A DNA stretch of 64,000 bases from CAZXWK01 sp964644675. Its GTDB lineage: Bacteria > Actinomycetota > Coriobacteriia > Anaerosomatales > JAAXUF01. Below the pieces are notes generated by a model. It did not search any database, was not told the origin of the DNA, and saw only the letters and a list, made by a program, of their open reading frames with translations. Of this stretch, positions 24,933 through 32,947 are shown one piece after another; the first letter of the stretch is position 1, and the number at the start of each line of letters is the position of its first letter. A program made the translations under genes and the position numbers. The stretch spans positions 1 through 64,000 of the forward strand of contig CAZXWK010000005.1 of the NCBI GenBank assembly GCA_964644675.1, written 5' to 3'.

Positions 24933-25247
24933 CTATCCCTTCAGCTCGTCGAGGCTCGTGACTTCGCTCGACTTGGTCCGCCGGAAGATGGCGAGCATGA
25001 GCGCGAGGCCCAGTCCCACCTCAGCAGCCGAGTCGACCATCGTGAAGATGGCGAAGAAGAGACCGTCCATCGTGCGAGGGGTCTGGAAGCGCGCGAGCGC
25101 GACCAGGTTGATGTTGATCGCGATCGCCATCAGCTCGAGCGACATGAGCACCTGCACGGTCGCCTTCTTCGACAGCGCACCGTAGATGCCGAGCGAGAAC
25201 AGGACCGCCGAGAGGATGAGGAACGCCTCGACACCGACGCGCATCAT
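24933..25247 (-). CDS. nuoK: NADH-quinone oxidoreductase subunit K (operon 1)
   Basis: A 104-residue three-helix subunit. TM2 and TM3 glutamates of the central proton path are seen in LMSLELMAIAININLVAL and SAAEVGLGLALMLAIFR. The ATG at 25247 overlaps the nuoJ stop by four bases. The last residues are polar (KSSEVTSLDELKG). Confidence 0.94.
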   Translation of the reverse strand: MMRVGVEAFLILSAVLFSLGIYGALSKKATVQVLMSLELMAIAININLVALARFQTPRTMDGLFFAIFTMVDSAAEVGLGLALMLAIFRRTKSSEVTSLDELKG

Positions 25248-25747
25248 TCGTCACCCTCTCTCGTCCACCATACCGCGCCCACTAGGGCGGCGGTCAGGAG
25301 CAGCGACGCGATCTCGAAGGGCAGGGCCCAGCCGCGCGTCGAGAACAACTGGCGGCCGATCGCGGCGACGTCGAAGGCGGCGGCGGCCGGGCGGGGGCTC
25401 GCGGGGAAGCTCGCGAGCAGGAAGATCATGATGCCGGCGAAGATGGCGCCCGCGAGCGCGGCGATCAGCGAGAAGTCGCGCGAACGCACGGCATCCTCGA
25501 TCCGCCGCAGCGTGATCATGATCGTGAAGAGCATGAGCACCGCGACCGCGACCGAGTAGACGAGCAGCTGGACGAGCGCCACGTAGTCCGCGCTCAGCAG
25601 GAAGAAGATGCCTGCCGCGGCGACCGAGACCTCGAGCAGCCAGAACGCTGCGTGAACGACGTTCTTCGAGCTGAGCATGCCCACGGCGCCGCCGACGCAC
25701 AGGAGCGCGAAGAGGGCGAAGGCGATCCCCGAGACCGTGCTAGACAT
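25244..25747 (-). CDS. nuoJ: NADH-quinone oxidoreductase subunit J (operon 1)
   Basis: A 167-residue membrane subunit with five helices. The TM3 region LVQLLVYSVAVAVLMLFTIM carries the family tyrosine in a pi-bulge-type stretch (Val-Tyr-Ser rather than Val-Tyr-Ala-Gly). The start at ATG 25747 (MSSTVSGIAFALFALL) overlaps the end of nuoI by eight bases. The frame upstream of it is nuoI DNA. Confidence 0.93.
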   Translation of the reverse strand: MSSTVSGIAFALFALLCVGGAVGMLSSKNVVHAAFWLLEVSVAAAGIFFLLSADYVALVQLLVYSVAVAVLMLFTIMITLRRIEDAVRSRDFSLIAALAGAIFAGIMIFLLASFPASPRPAAAAFDVAAIGRQLFSTRGWALPFEIASLLLTAALVGAVWWTREGDE

Positions 25748-26279
25748 CGTCGCCCTCCTTCGCGGACGCCGGCGTCTCCGGCCCGCTCGCCGGAGCCGTG
25801 CCCGCCTCGGCCGCCGTCGAGATGTCGCACGCGCGAGCGGCGACCGCCTCGGCGCGCTTCTTGGGCTGCGCGGCAGGGACATCGACGAGCAGGTCGACGG
25901 CGAGCTCGTTCACGTCGATGCGCGCAAGCTCGTAGTCGTGGCCCATGTAGATCGCATCGAACGGGCACGCCTCGACACAGAGGCCGCACATCATGCACGC
26001 GCCGAGCTCGTAGTGCCAGCGATCGATGTGCTTGCTGCGGTCCTCGGCGGTGGTGACGTCGATCTTGATGATGAAGTCCGGGCATGCGCGCTCGCACGCG
26101 AGGCAGCCCGTGCACTTGGGGTCGCCGTCGTCGTAGAACTTCTGCGTCACGGCCCAGCGCGAACGCTCGGGCAGCTCGAACTTCTCGTGCGGGTACTGCA
26201 TGGTGATCGGCGGGCGGAACATGTTGCGATACGCGATCGCCATGCTCTTCAGGATGCCGGTGCCCCAGATGCGGCTCAT
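25740..26279 (-). CDS. nuoI: NADH-quinone oxidoreductase subunit I (operon 1)
   Basis: A 179-residue protein with two 4Fe-4S clusters (N6a, N6b): CTGCLACERACP near residue 56 and CMMCGLCVEACP near residue 95. A basic N-terminus (KSMAIAYRNMFRPP) sits on the membrane arm. The C-terminal 60 residues are an Ala-rich, poorly conserved tail. In a complex without NuoG, this subunit is the likely entry for electrons from ferredoxin or another donor. The ATG at 26279 overlaps nuoH. Confidence 0.95.
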   Translation of the reverse strand: MSRIWGTGILKSMAIAYRNMFRPPITMQYPHEKFELPERSRWAVTQKFYDDGDPKCTGCLACERACPDFIIKIDVTTAEDRSKHIDRWHYELGACMMCGLCVEACPFDAIYMGHDYELARIDVNELAVDLLVDVPAAQPKKRAEAVAARACDISTAAEAGTAPASGPETPASAKEGDDV

Positions 26280-27286
26280 CGCGCACCGCCCAGCGTCTGC
26301 CCGATCTTGAGCACGAGACCGGTCACCATGACCCACGCGAGCGAGGCGGGCAGGAGCACCTTCCACCCCAAGGCGAGGAGCTGGTCCACGCGCACGCGCG
26401 GCAGGGTGCCTCGGATGGTCATGAGGACGAAGATCCCGAAGTAGACCTTGAGGATGAAGATGACCGGCGCGAACGACTCGTACCACGCGACCGGGATCCA
26501 CGGGAGCTGCCACCCGCCAAAGAACAGCGTGGTGACCAGCGCCGAGAAGATGAAGACGTTGCTGAACTCGGAGAGGAACAGCAGACCGAACTTCATCGAG
26601 GAGTACTCGGTCGCGAAACCGCTGACCAGCTCGGACTCGGCCTCGGCAAGGTCGAAGGGCGTCTGGCCGCTCTCGATGAGACCGGCGACGAAGAACAGCA
26701 CGAACGCGGGCACGTTGAGGACGAACCACTTGGGGATGACCCAGAGCACCGTGCCCGACTGCGCAGCGACGATATCGGACAGGCTCATGGAGCCGGCCAT
26801 CATCACGACCGGGAGCGCCGCGAGCAGCATGGGAACCTCGTAGGTCACCTGCGACCCGACGGCGCGCATCGCGCCGATGAGCGACCACTTGTTGTTTGAC
26901 GACCAGCCTGCCGCGAGAATCCCCAGCGGCACGAACGCCATGACGGCGAACATGAAGAGCAGGCCGTAGGGCAGGTCGGCGATGACCCAGGTCTTTGAGA
27001 ACGGCAGGACCATGTAGGCCATGAGCGACGGCACGACCACGAGCACCGGCGCGAGGAAGTAGAGCGCCTTGTCGACCGCGCTCGGGGTCGGGTCCTCCTT
27101 GGTGAGCAGCTTGAGGACGTCGAATACCGTCTGGAACATGCCCCATGGGCCGTTCTCCATCGGCCCCAGCCGGATGTGCAGCCGCGCGAGGACCTTGCGC
27201 AGCATGTAGATCATGACGACGCCGTTCATGAGCATCAGACCGAGCGCCGCAAGGAAGAGCAGCACCATCTTGAGCCACGGGTTCAT
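26276..27286 (-). CDS. nuoH: NADH-quinone oxidoreductase subunit H (operon 1)
   Basis: A 336-residue membrane subunit that closes the quinone chamber. Conserved loops: RLGPMENGPWGMFQTVFDVLK (here read as IRLGPMENGPWG), GWSSNNKWSLIGAMRAV, SYE-like VTYEVPMLLAAL, and the acidic loop QTPFDLAEAESELVSGFATEYS that lines the E-channel. It follows nuoCD with an ATGA overlap and overlaps nuoI at the other end. Confidence 0.96.
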   Translation of the reverse strand: MNPWLKMVLLFLAALGLMLMNGVVMIYMLRKVLARLHIRLGPMENGPWGMFQTVFDVLKLLTKEDPTPSAVDKALYFLAPVLVVVPSLMAYMVLPFSKTWVIADLPYGLLFMFAVMAFVPLGILAAGWSSNNKWSLIGAMRAVGSQVTYEVPMLLAALPVVMMAGSMSLSDIVAAQSGTVLWVIPKWFVLNVPAFVLFFVAGLIESGQTPFDLAEAESELVSGFATEYSSMKFGLLFLSEFSNVFIFSALVTTLFFGGWQLPWIPVAWYESFAPVIFILKVYFGIFVLMTIRGTLPRVRVDQLLALGWKVLLPASLAWVMVTGLVLKIGQTLGGAR

Positions 27287-28968
27287 CGGTCCACCTCGCC
27301 CAAGACGAGGTCCGTGCTGCCCATCAGCACGACAGCGTCGGCGATGAGGTTGCCGGGAAGCAGCGCCTCACCCGCCTGCAGCGCGTAGAGCGCCGGCGGG
27401 CGGTAGCGCATGCGGTACGGCGTGTCCGAGCCGTCGGTCACCAGGTGGATGCCGAGCTCGCCGCGGGGCGACTCGACCGCAGCGTACGCCTCTCCTGCCG
27501 CCGGGCGGAGCACCTTGGCGACTTTCGCGGTGTGTTCGCCCTCGGGCAGGCCGTCGAGGCACTGGCGGACCAGGCGCGACGACTGCCGCATCTCTTCGAG
27601 GCGCACGGCGCAGCGCGCGTAGATGTCTCCGGCCTCGGCGAGCGGGACCTCGAAGTCGAGCTCGTCGTAGGCGGCGTACGGGCGCTCCTTGCGGACGTCC
27701 CAGTTCACGCCCGAGGCGCGCAGGTTCGCTCCGGTCAGACCGAATGCGAGCGCATACTCGCGCGAGATCACGCCGACGCCCTGGGTCCTGGCCTGGAAGA
27801 TCTCGTTGCCCATCAGGAGTTCGGCGTTCTCCTCGAGGTGCACGTCGAACGCGTCGAGGAACTCCCGGATCTTCTTCTCGGCGGTGGGGGTGATGTCGGC
27901 CAGCACGCCGCCCGGACGGACGTAGTTGAACATCATGCGTGCGCCGGTCACCTCCTCGAGGATGTCGAGGATGCGCTCGCGGTCGCGGAACACGTAGAGG
28001 AACTGCCCCATGGCGCCGGTGTCGAGGCCCATCGGCCCGTACCAGACGACGTGGCTCGAGATGCGGTTCAGCTCGCCGAAGAGGCTGCGCAGGTAGTTCG
28101 CGCGACGCGGCACCTCGATCTCGGCGACCTTCTCGGTGGCGAGCGCGAAGGCGAGCTCGTTGTGGATGCCGGAGACGTAGTCGCCGCGGTCCATGAGCGT
28201 GCCGACCGCGCCGAAACGCCGTGACTCGGCGAGCTTCTCGATACCGCGGTGCAGGTAGCCGATGACGGTCTCGCCCGCGACGACCTCTTCGCCGTCGAGC
28301 TCGAGGATGATGCGCAGCACGCCGTGGGTAGACGGGTGCTGCGGCCCCATGTTGATCGTCAGGTGCGTGGCGTGCGCGAGGTCGATGCCGTACGGCACCC
28401 GGGTGAGGCCCTCGGGCATGCGCTCGGGCAGGTAGACGTCGGCGTCGGGCACGGCGAGCGAGCCGACCGTGCGGCCGAGGTCGCTCGGATCGACTGCCTG
28501 CGCCGCGCGGTCGCGGACGACCTCGGGCTTACGAATCTCGACCTGCTTGCGCAGGAAGGGGGCGCAGCCGTCGGTCGTGAGCAGCCGCTTGGGGTTGGGA
28601 TGGCCGTCGAGGCTCAGCCCGAACAGCTCGCACAGCTCGCGCTCGGCCGTGAGCGCTGCGGGGAACGCGTCCCAGACGCTGCGCAGTGTCGAGTCGTAGT
28701 CGTGCGCCGCCTTGACGAAGACCTCTTCGTCCCGCGCGAGGGAGCGCAGGTGATAGACGACGTCGATGGCATCGCCCGTGTCGATGCCCAGCACGTCGAC
28801 CAGGAAGCAGAACGCGAGCTCCGAGTCGCGCAGCGCGAGCACGGCCTCGCGTGCCTGCGCCGCAGGCACGCGGCACACCACGCCGAGGTGGTCGACGGTG
28901 TCGACCTCCGCGGTCAGGCCGGCGCTCGCCAGAGCGCTCTTAGCCACGGGTGTGTCGGGCTGCTGCAA
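27283..28968 (-). CDS. nuoCD: Fused NADH-quinone oxidoreductase subunits C and D (operon 1)
   Basis: A 561-residue fusion. Residues 1-150 are NuoC (DSTLRSVWDAFPAALTAERELCELFG), then a linker, and about 190-561 are NuoD. The quinone site is intact: His in INMGPQHPSTHGVLRI and Tyr in MDRGDYVSGIHNEL, equivalent to Thermus His38 and Tyr87. The C-terminus ends DLVLGEVDR as usual. The start is TTG at 28968 with GGAGG seven bases upstream; it lies inside the end of nuoB (29-base overlap). Fusion of C and D is common in anaerobes. Confidence 0.94.
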   Translation of the reverse strand: MQQPDTPVAKSALASAGLTAEVDTVDHLGVVCRVPAAQAREAVLALRDSELAFCFLVDVLGIDTGDAIDVVYHLRSLARDEEVFVKAAHDYDSTLRSVWDAFPAALTAERELCELFGLSLDGHPNPKRLLTTDGCAPFLRKQVEIRKPEVVRDRAAQAVDPSDLGRTVGSLAVPDADVYLPERMPEGLTRVPYGIDLAHATHLTINMGPQHPSTHGVLRIILELDGEEVVAGETVIGYLHRGIEKLAESRRFGAVGTLMDRGDYVSGIHNELAFALATEKVAEIEVPRRANYLRSLFGELNRISSHVVWYGPMGLDTGAMGQFLYVFRDRERILDILEEVTGARMMFNYVRPGGVLADITPTAEKKIREFLDAFDVHLEENAELLMGNEIFQARTQGVGVISREYALAFGLTGANLRASGVNWDVRKERPYAAYDELDFEVPLAEAGDIYARCAVRLEEMRQSSRLVRQCLDGLPEGEHTAKVAKVLRPAAGEAYAAVESPRGELGIHLVTDGSDTPYRMRYRPPALYALQAGEALLPGNLIADAVVLMGSTDLVLGEVDR

Positions 28969-29446
28969 GCCGCGCCTCCGTCTGGGCCTTGATCTTGTCC
29001 ATGAGGACCATGAAGCCGTACTGAACCGACTCGGGGCGCGGCGGACAACCCGGGATGTAGACGTCCACGGGCACGATCTTGTCCACGCCCATGATCACGT
29101 TGGGGTACTCCCGGAACGGGCCGCCCATGTTCGCGCACGCGCCCATGGACACGACCCACTTGGGCTCGGGCATCTCGTCGTAGAGCCGCCTGACCGTATC
29201 GGCCATCTTCCAGTTCACGGTTCCGGCAACGATCATGACGTCGGCCTGGCGCGGGCTCGCGCGGAAGAAGACCCCCATGCGGTCGAAGTCGTAGCGCGGA
29301 CCCGAGGCGTGCATCAGTCCCTCGATCGCGCAGCACGCGATGCCGAACGCCATGTACCACAGGCTCTTGCGCCTCGCGTGGTCGAAGAGCTGCTCGCTCT
29401 TGATGAAGAGTATGGAGTTCTCGCCGGTCAGCCGGTCTAGCGCCAC
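28940..29446 (-). CDS. nuoB: NADH-quinone oxidoreductase subunit B (operon 1)
   Basis: A 168-residue protein holding cluster N2. The ligands are the tandem Cys pair in FGIACCAIEGLM, Cys in MGACANMGGPFREYP and Cys in IPGCPPRPESV. The start is GTG at 29446 (VALDRLTGENSILF), inside the end of nuoA with ten bases overlap; no better start precedes the conserved WYMAFGIACC. It ends in an Ala-rich tail. Confidence 0.94.
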   Translation of the reverse strand: MALDRLTGENSILFIKSEQLFDHARRKSLWYMAFGIACCAIEGLMHASGPRYDFDRMGVFFRASPRQADVMIVAGTVNWKMADTVRRLYDEMPEPKWVVSMGACANMGGPFREYPNVIMGVDKIVPVDVYIPGCPPRPESVQYGFMVLMDKIKAQTEARLAAARHTRG

Positions 29447-29799
29447 GTGAGAGCCCCTTCCTTCCACGCGTACGCGAGGCCGCCCGCCAGGATGGTGACG
29501 AACACGACCATCTCGGCGAAGACGAACCAGCCGACTCCCTTGGCGCCGAACGTGACCGCCCACGGATACATGAAGACGGTCTCGATGTCGAAGATCACGA
29601 AGAGGAGCGCGTAGACGTAGTAGCCCGCGCGGAACTGGACCCAAGGCGGACCGACCGGCTCGACGCCGCACTCGTAGGTCTTGGCCTTCTCGGGAGACGG
29701 CTTCTTGGGGCTCAGCAGCCATGACGCGGCAAGCGTCGCCACGACGAAGAGTGCGCCGAGCACCACGAAAACCCCGATGATAACGCGATCGATCGCCAA
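29437..29799 (-). CDS. nuoA: NADH-quinone oxidoreductase subunit A (operon 1)
   Basis: A 120-residue three-helix subunit. The conserved loop is KTYECGVEPVGPPWVQFRAGYY, followed by FDIETVFMYPWA. The start is TTG at 29799, with GGAGG 11 bases upstream, the first gene of operon 1. About half of the residues match NuoA of operon 2, so the two operons are not a recent duplication. Confidence 0.94.
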   Translation of the reverse strand: MAIDRVIIGVFVVLGALFVVATLAASWLLSPKKPSPEKAKTYECGVEPVGPPWVQFRAGYYVYALLFVIFDIETVFMYPWAVTFGAKGVGWFVFAEMVVFVTILAGGLAYAWKEGALTWR

Positions 29800-29898
29800 C
29801 GCCCGTCGACCCTCCTACCCCGGTGCGAGTGCTCACACCCCGTGCTGCGCCCCCCACGTGATGACAATCGCCGGGCGGGGCGGCGGTTGTCGGACTCT

Positions 29899-29904
29899 AT
29901 CATA
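29899..29904 (-). promoter_or_regulatory. Probable -10 element of nuo operon 1
   Basis: TATGAT on the minus strand, 100 bases upstream of nuoA in the 205-base gap after operon 2. A TTCACG lies nine bases before it, too near for a -35. The rest of the gap is GC-rich leader without a recognised feature. Confidence 0.4.
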
Positions 29905-29970
29905 CGACGCGGACGTGAACACCACCCGAGCGGGCGATTCTTTCGGTGAGTGGTCGTCTGGCGGCGGGGA

Positions 29971-29996
29971 ACGGCGATTCTATGCATTTTCGCCGT
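29971..29996 (-). terminator. Weak hairpin after nuo operon 2
   Basis: ACGGCGA (29971-29977) pairs with TCGCCGT (29990-29996), with an AT-rich loop, nine bases past the last stop of operon 2. On the minus strand TTCCCC follows. It may terminate operon 2, weakly. Confidence 0.35.
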
Positions 29997-30004
29997 GCGC
30001 GAGC

Positions 30005-31471
30005 CTATCCGCCGACGAGCTTCACGAGGGCCTCGACGCTGCGCGACATGACCCCGACGAGCAGCTGCGGGTAGACGCCCACGACCACGATGAGCGCGCA
30101 CAGCGGCGCCATTGAGAGCCCCTCGGAGAGCGTCATGTCGGCCATGTCCGCGCGCTCCTCGTTCAGCGGCCCGAACGCGACGCGCCTGAGCATCCACAAC
30201 AGATAGCCCACCGTGAGCACCACCGCGAACGCCGCGATGATCGCGTATGCCGAGAAGACCGGCAGCGTGCCGGCGATCACCATGAACTCGCCGACGAATC
30301 CGCTCATGCCCGGCAGCCCGAGTGAAGCGAAGCACGCGAACACGAGCGTGCCGGCCAGGATCGGCACCACCTTGGCGATGCCGCCGAACGCGGAGATCTC
30401 GCGGGTGTGGGCGCGCTCGTAGACCGTGCCCACGAGCAGGAACAGCAGTCCCGCGATGAGCCCGTGCGAGAACATCTGCACCTGTGCTCCGGTGAAGCCG
30501 GCCGCCGTTCCCGCCGAGATGCCGAGCATCACGTAGCCCATGTGCGACACCGACGAGTACGCGACGAGCTTCTTCATGTCGGTCTGGACGAGCGCCACCG
30601 CGGCTCCGTAGACGATGGAGATGACCGCGAGCACGCCGATGATCGGCAGGATCGCCTTGAAGCCCTCGGGCAGCAAGGTGGGTCCCAGCCGCAAGAAGCC
30701 GTACGACCCCATCTTGAGCAGCACGCCGGCGAGAAGCACCGAGACCGCCGTGGGCGCCTCGACGTGCGCATCCGGGAGCCACGTGTGGAGCGGGAAGATC
30801 GGCACCTTGACCGCGAGCCCGACAGCGATCGCTACGAAGATGGCGGTCTGCACGTTGGCCGGCAGCTGCGAGGAACGCACCGCGACCTCGGCGAGGTCGA
30901 AGGTACGTGCGCCGGTCGCGAGGTATAGCGCGATGATCCCTCCGAGCATCGCGAGGCTACCGGCGAGCGTGTAGATGAAGAACTTCACCGCGGCGTACGC
31001 GCGGTTGGCGCCTCCCCAGATGCTGATGAGGAAGTACATCGGGATGAGGACGACCTCCCAGAACAGGTAGAACAGGATGAGGTCGAGCGACACGAAGACG
31101 CCCATGAGCCCGGCCTCGAGCATGAGCAGCAGCGTGAAGTACTGCGGCGCGCGGTCCTCGATGCTGCGAGACGCGATGACGGCGAGCACCGTGAGCAGCG
31201 CCGTGAGGAAGACCATCGGGAGCGACATGCCGTCGAGACCCAGGTGGAACGACGTGCTGAGTCCGGAGATCCACGGGAGATCGAGCTCGAACTGCATGCC
31301 CTCGGCCGCCCGGAACGACGCCCAGAGCCACACGGACGCGGCGAGCACGGCGCCGGAGACCACGAGCGCCGCGGTGCGAGCGGTGCGCGGTGACGCCCCG
31401 GGAATGAGCGAGATGCCGATGCCGCCCAGGAGGGGCACCAGGATCATCGCTGCCAGGATCCACTGCTGCAC
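30005..31471 (-). CDS. nuoM: NuoM-type subunit, distal copy (operon 2)
   Basis: A 488-residue antiporter-like subunit and the last gene of operon 2, after nuoN. It is the one that resembles the NuoM of operon 1: TM5 Glu139 (FWEVVLIPMYFLIS), TM7 Lys222 (GLAVKVPIFPLHTW), LPDAHVEAPT, GVLLKMGSYG, and TM12 Glu in GFVGEFMVIAG. The start is GTG at 31471 with GGAGG eight bases upstream. Its presence after nuoN gives the operon two M subunits, the arrangement known as a 2M complex I. Confidence 0.93.
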   Translation of the reverse strand: MQQWILAAMILVPLLGGIGISLIPGASPRTARTAALVVSGAVLAASVWLWASFRAAEGMQFELDLPWISGLSTSFHLGLDGMSLPMVFLTALLTVLAVIASRSIEDRAPQYFTLLLMLEAGLMGVFVSLDLILFYLFWEVVLIPMYFLISIWGGANRAYAAVKFFIYTLAGSLAMLGGIIALYLATGARTFDLAEVAVRSSQLPANVQTAIFVAIAVGLAVKVPIFPLHTWLPDAHVEAPTAVSVLLAGVLLKMGSYGFLRLGPTLLPEGFKAILPIIGVLAVISIVYGAAVALVQTDMKKLVAYSSVSHMGYVMLGISAGTAAGFTGAQVQMFSHGLIAGLLFLLVGTVYERAHTREISAFGGIAKVVPILAGTLVFACFASLGLPGMSGFVGEFMVIAGTLPVFSAYAIIAAFAVVLTVGYLLWMLRRVAFGPLNEERADMADMTLSEGLSMAPLCALIVVVGVYPQLLVGVMSRSVEALVKLVGG

Positions 31472-31483
31472 GCGTCTCGCCTC

Positions 31484-32944
31484 CTATCCCGTGAAGAGCG
31501 CCGCGGCCGCCTTGGCGGCGGACACGAGCGCGGCCTGGGGGACGATGCCAAGCACGAGGACGCCGGCTATGGCGAGCGAGAGCGCGACGCCGGCGAGCGG
31601 ATCGACGCGCATGGGCTCGGCCGGGCCATCCTCGACGAACATCACGAACACGACGCGCAGGTAGTAGTAGACCGAGATGACGCTGTTGACGACGCCGATG
31701 GCCACGAGCCAGATGAGCCCGGACTGCGCCGCCGAGAGGAACACGTAGAACTTGGCCATGAAGCCGGCCATGAGCGGCAGTCCTGCGAGCGAGAGCAAGG
31801 CGACGGTCAGCGCGAGCGCCACAACCGGGTTGCGTCGCGAGAGACCCGCGTAGTCGGCGATCATCTCGCTGCCGCCCGCCTTGGCGACGATGAGCACCAC
31901 CGCGAACGCCGCGAGGTTCGCGGCGCCGTACGCGAGGGTGTAGAAGAGCAGCGATGCGATGCCGGTCGCGCTGAACGCGGCGACGCCCACGAGCAGGTAG
32001 CCGGCCTGCGCGATGCCCGAGTACGCGAGCATGCGCTTGATGTTCTTCTGCCGGATCGCACCCAGGTTGCCGAGCGTCATCGAGATCGCCGCCATCACCC
32101 CGAAGATGACCTGCCACTGGAGCGGGACCTTCTCGGCGGCGGTGATGACGCGCAGGGCGAGCGCAAAGCCGGCGAACTTGGAGCCGACCGACATGAACGC
32201 GGTGACCGGCGTGGGAGCGCCCTCGTAGGCGTCGGGCACCCAGTAGTGGAACGGCGCGGCGGTGATCTTGAACGCGAAGCCGGTCAGCAGCATCACCAGG
32301 CCCAAAGCCACGACCGGGTCGATCGAGTCGCGAAGCGACAGCTCCTTGCCGATCTCGGAAAGCGTGCTCGTGCCGAGCGACCCGTACACGAGGCTCATGC
32401 CGTACAGGAGCACCGCCGTCGAGACCAGGACGAGCAGCAGGTACTTGAGCGCCGCCTCCCCGCTCCTGGGGTCGCGCTTCGCGTAGCCGACGAGCACGAT
32501 CAGCGGGAGGCTCGTGAGCTGGAGCGAGAGGAAGATCGTGAAGAGTTCCGCCGCCGAGGCGAGCAGCATGCTGCCTAGGATCGTCCAGAGCATGAGCGCG
32601 TAGAACTCGGCGGTCCACCGGGTGAAGGACGGGACGCTCGTCATCGACATGAGCATGACGAGCACGCCGATGCCGATGAACAGCAGCTTGAAGAACGCCG
32701 CGAGCGGGTCGATCTGGATGATCCCGTTGAAGAGCGTCTCGGTCACGTTCGCGAGCGGAATGACCGCCGCAGCCGCGACGAGGAGCCCGAAGATCGCGAC
32801 GTAGGCGGGCCACAGGCGGCTCGTCTTGGTGCGCTCGTCATAGGCCGGCCACACGAGGTCTGCCACGATGAGCACGCCGCCCATGACCGCCACGATCATC
32901 TCGGGCAGCAGGTAGGCGTAGCTCGATGCGGGGACGTGGACCAC
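31484..32944 (-). CDS. nuoN: NADH-quinone oxidoreductase subunit N (operon 2)
   Basis: A 486-residue antiporter-like subunit. The TM7 lysine is in AFKITAAPFHYWVPDAYEGA and the TM8 lysine in VGSKFAGFALALR; about 14 helices. It begins at GTG 32944, three bases after the stop of the M subunit. A nearby in-frame ATG inside the first helix would cut conserved residues. It is followed by the distal NuoM after a 12-base gap. Confidence 0.94.
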   Translation of the reverse strand: MVHVPASSYAYLLPEMIVAVMGGVLIVADLVWPAYDERTKTSRLWPAYVAIFGLLVAAAAVIPLANVTETLFNGIIQIDPLAAFFKLLFIGIGVLVMLMSMTSVPSFTRWTAEFYALMLWTILGSMLLASAAELFTIFLSLQLTSLPLIVLVGYAKRDPRSGEAALKYLLLVLVSTAVLLYGMSLVYGSLGTSTLSEIGKELSLRDSIDPVVALGLVMLLTGFAFKITAAPFHYWVPDAYEGAPTPVTAFMSVGSKFAGFALALRVITAAEKVPLQWQVIFGVMAAISMTLGNLGAIRQKNIKRMLAYSGIAQAGYLLVGVAAFSATGIASLLFYTLAYGAANLAAFAVVLIVAKAGGSEMIADYAGLSRRNPVVALALTVALLSLAGLPLMAGFMAKFYVFLSAAQSGLIWLVAIGVVNSVISVYYYLRVVFVMFVEDGPAEPMRVDPLAGVALSLAIAGVLVLGIVPQAALVSAAKAAAALFTG

Positions 32945-32947
32945 GGC

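Noticed and set aside
27283..28968. A loss of the NuoD quinone tyrosine in operon 1
   Set aside because: At first a Phe in ESRRFGAV looked like the site, but counting from the His motif shows that the catalytic tyrosine is the one in DRGDYVSG, which is present.
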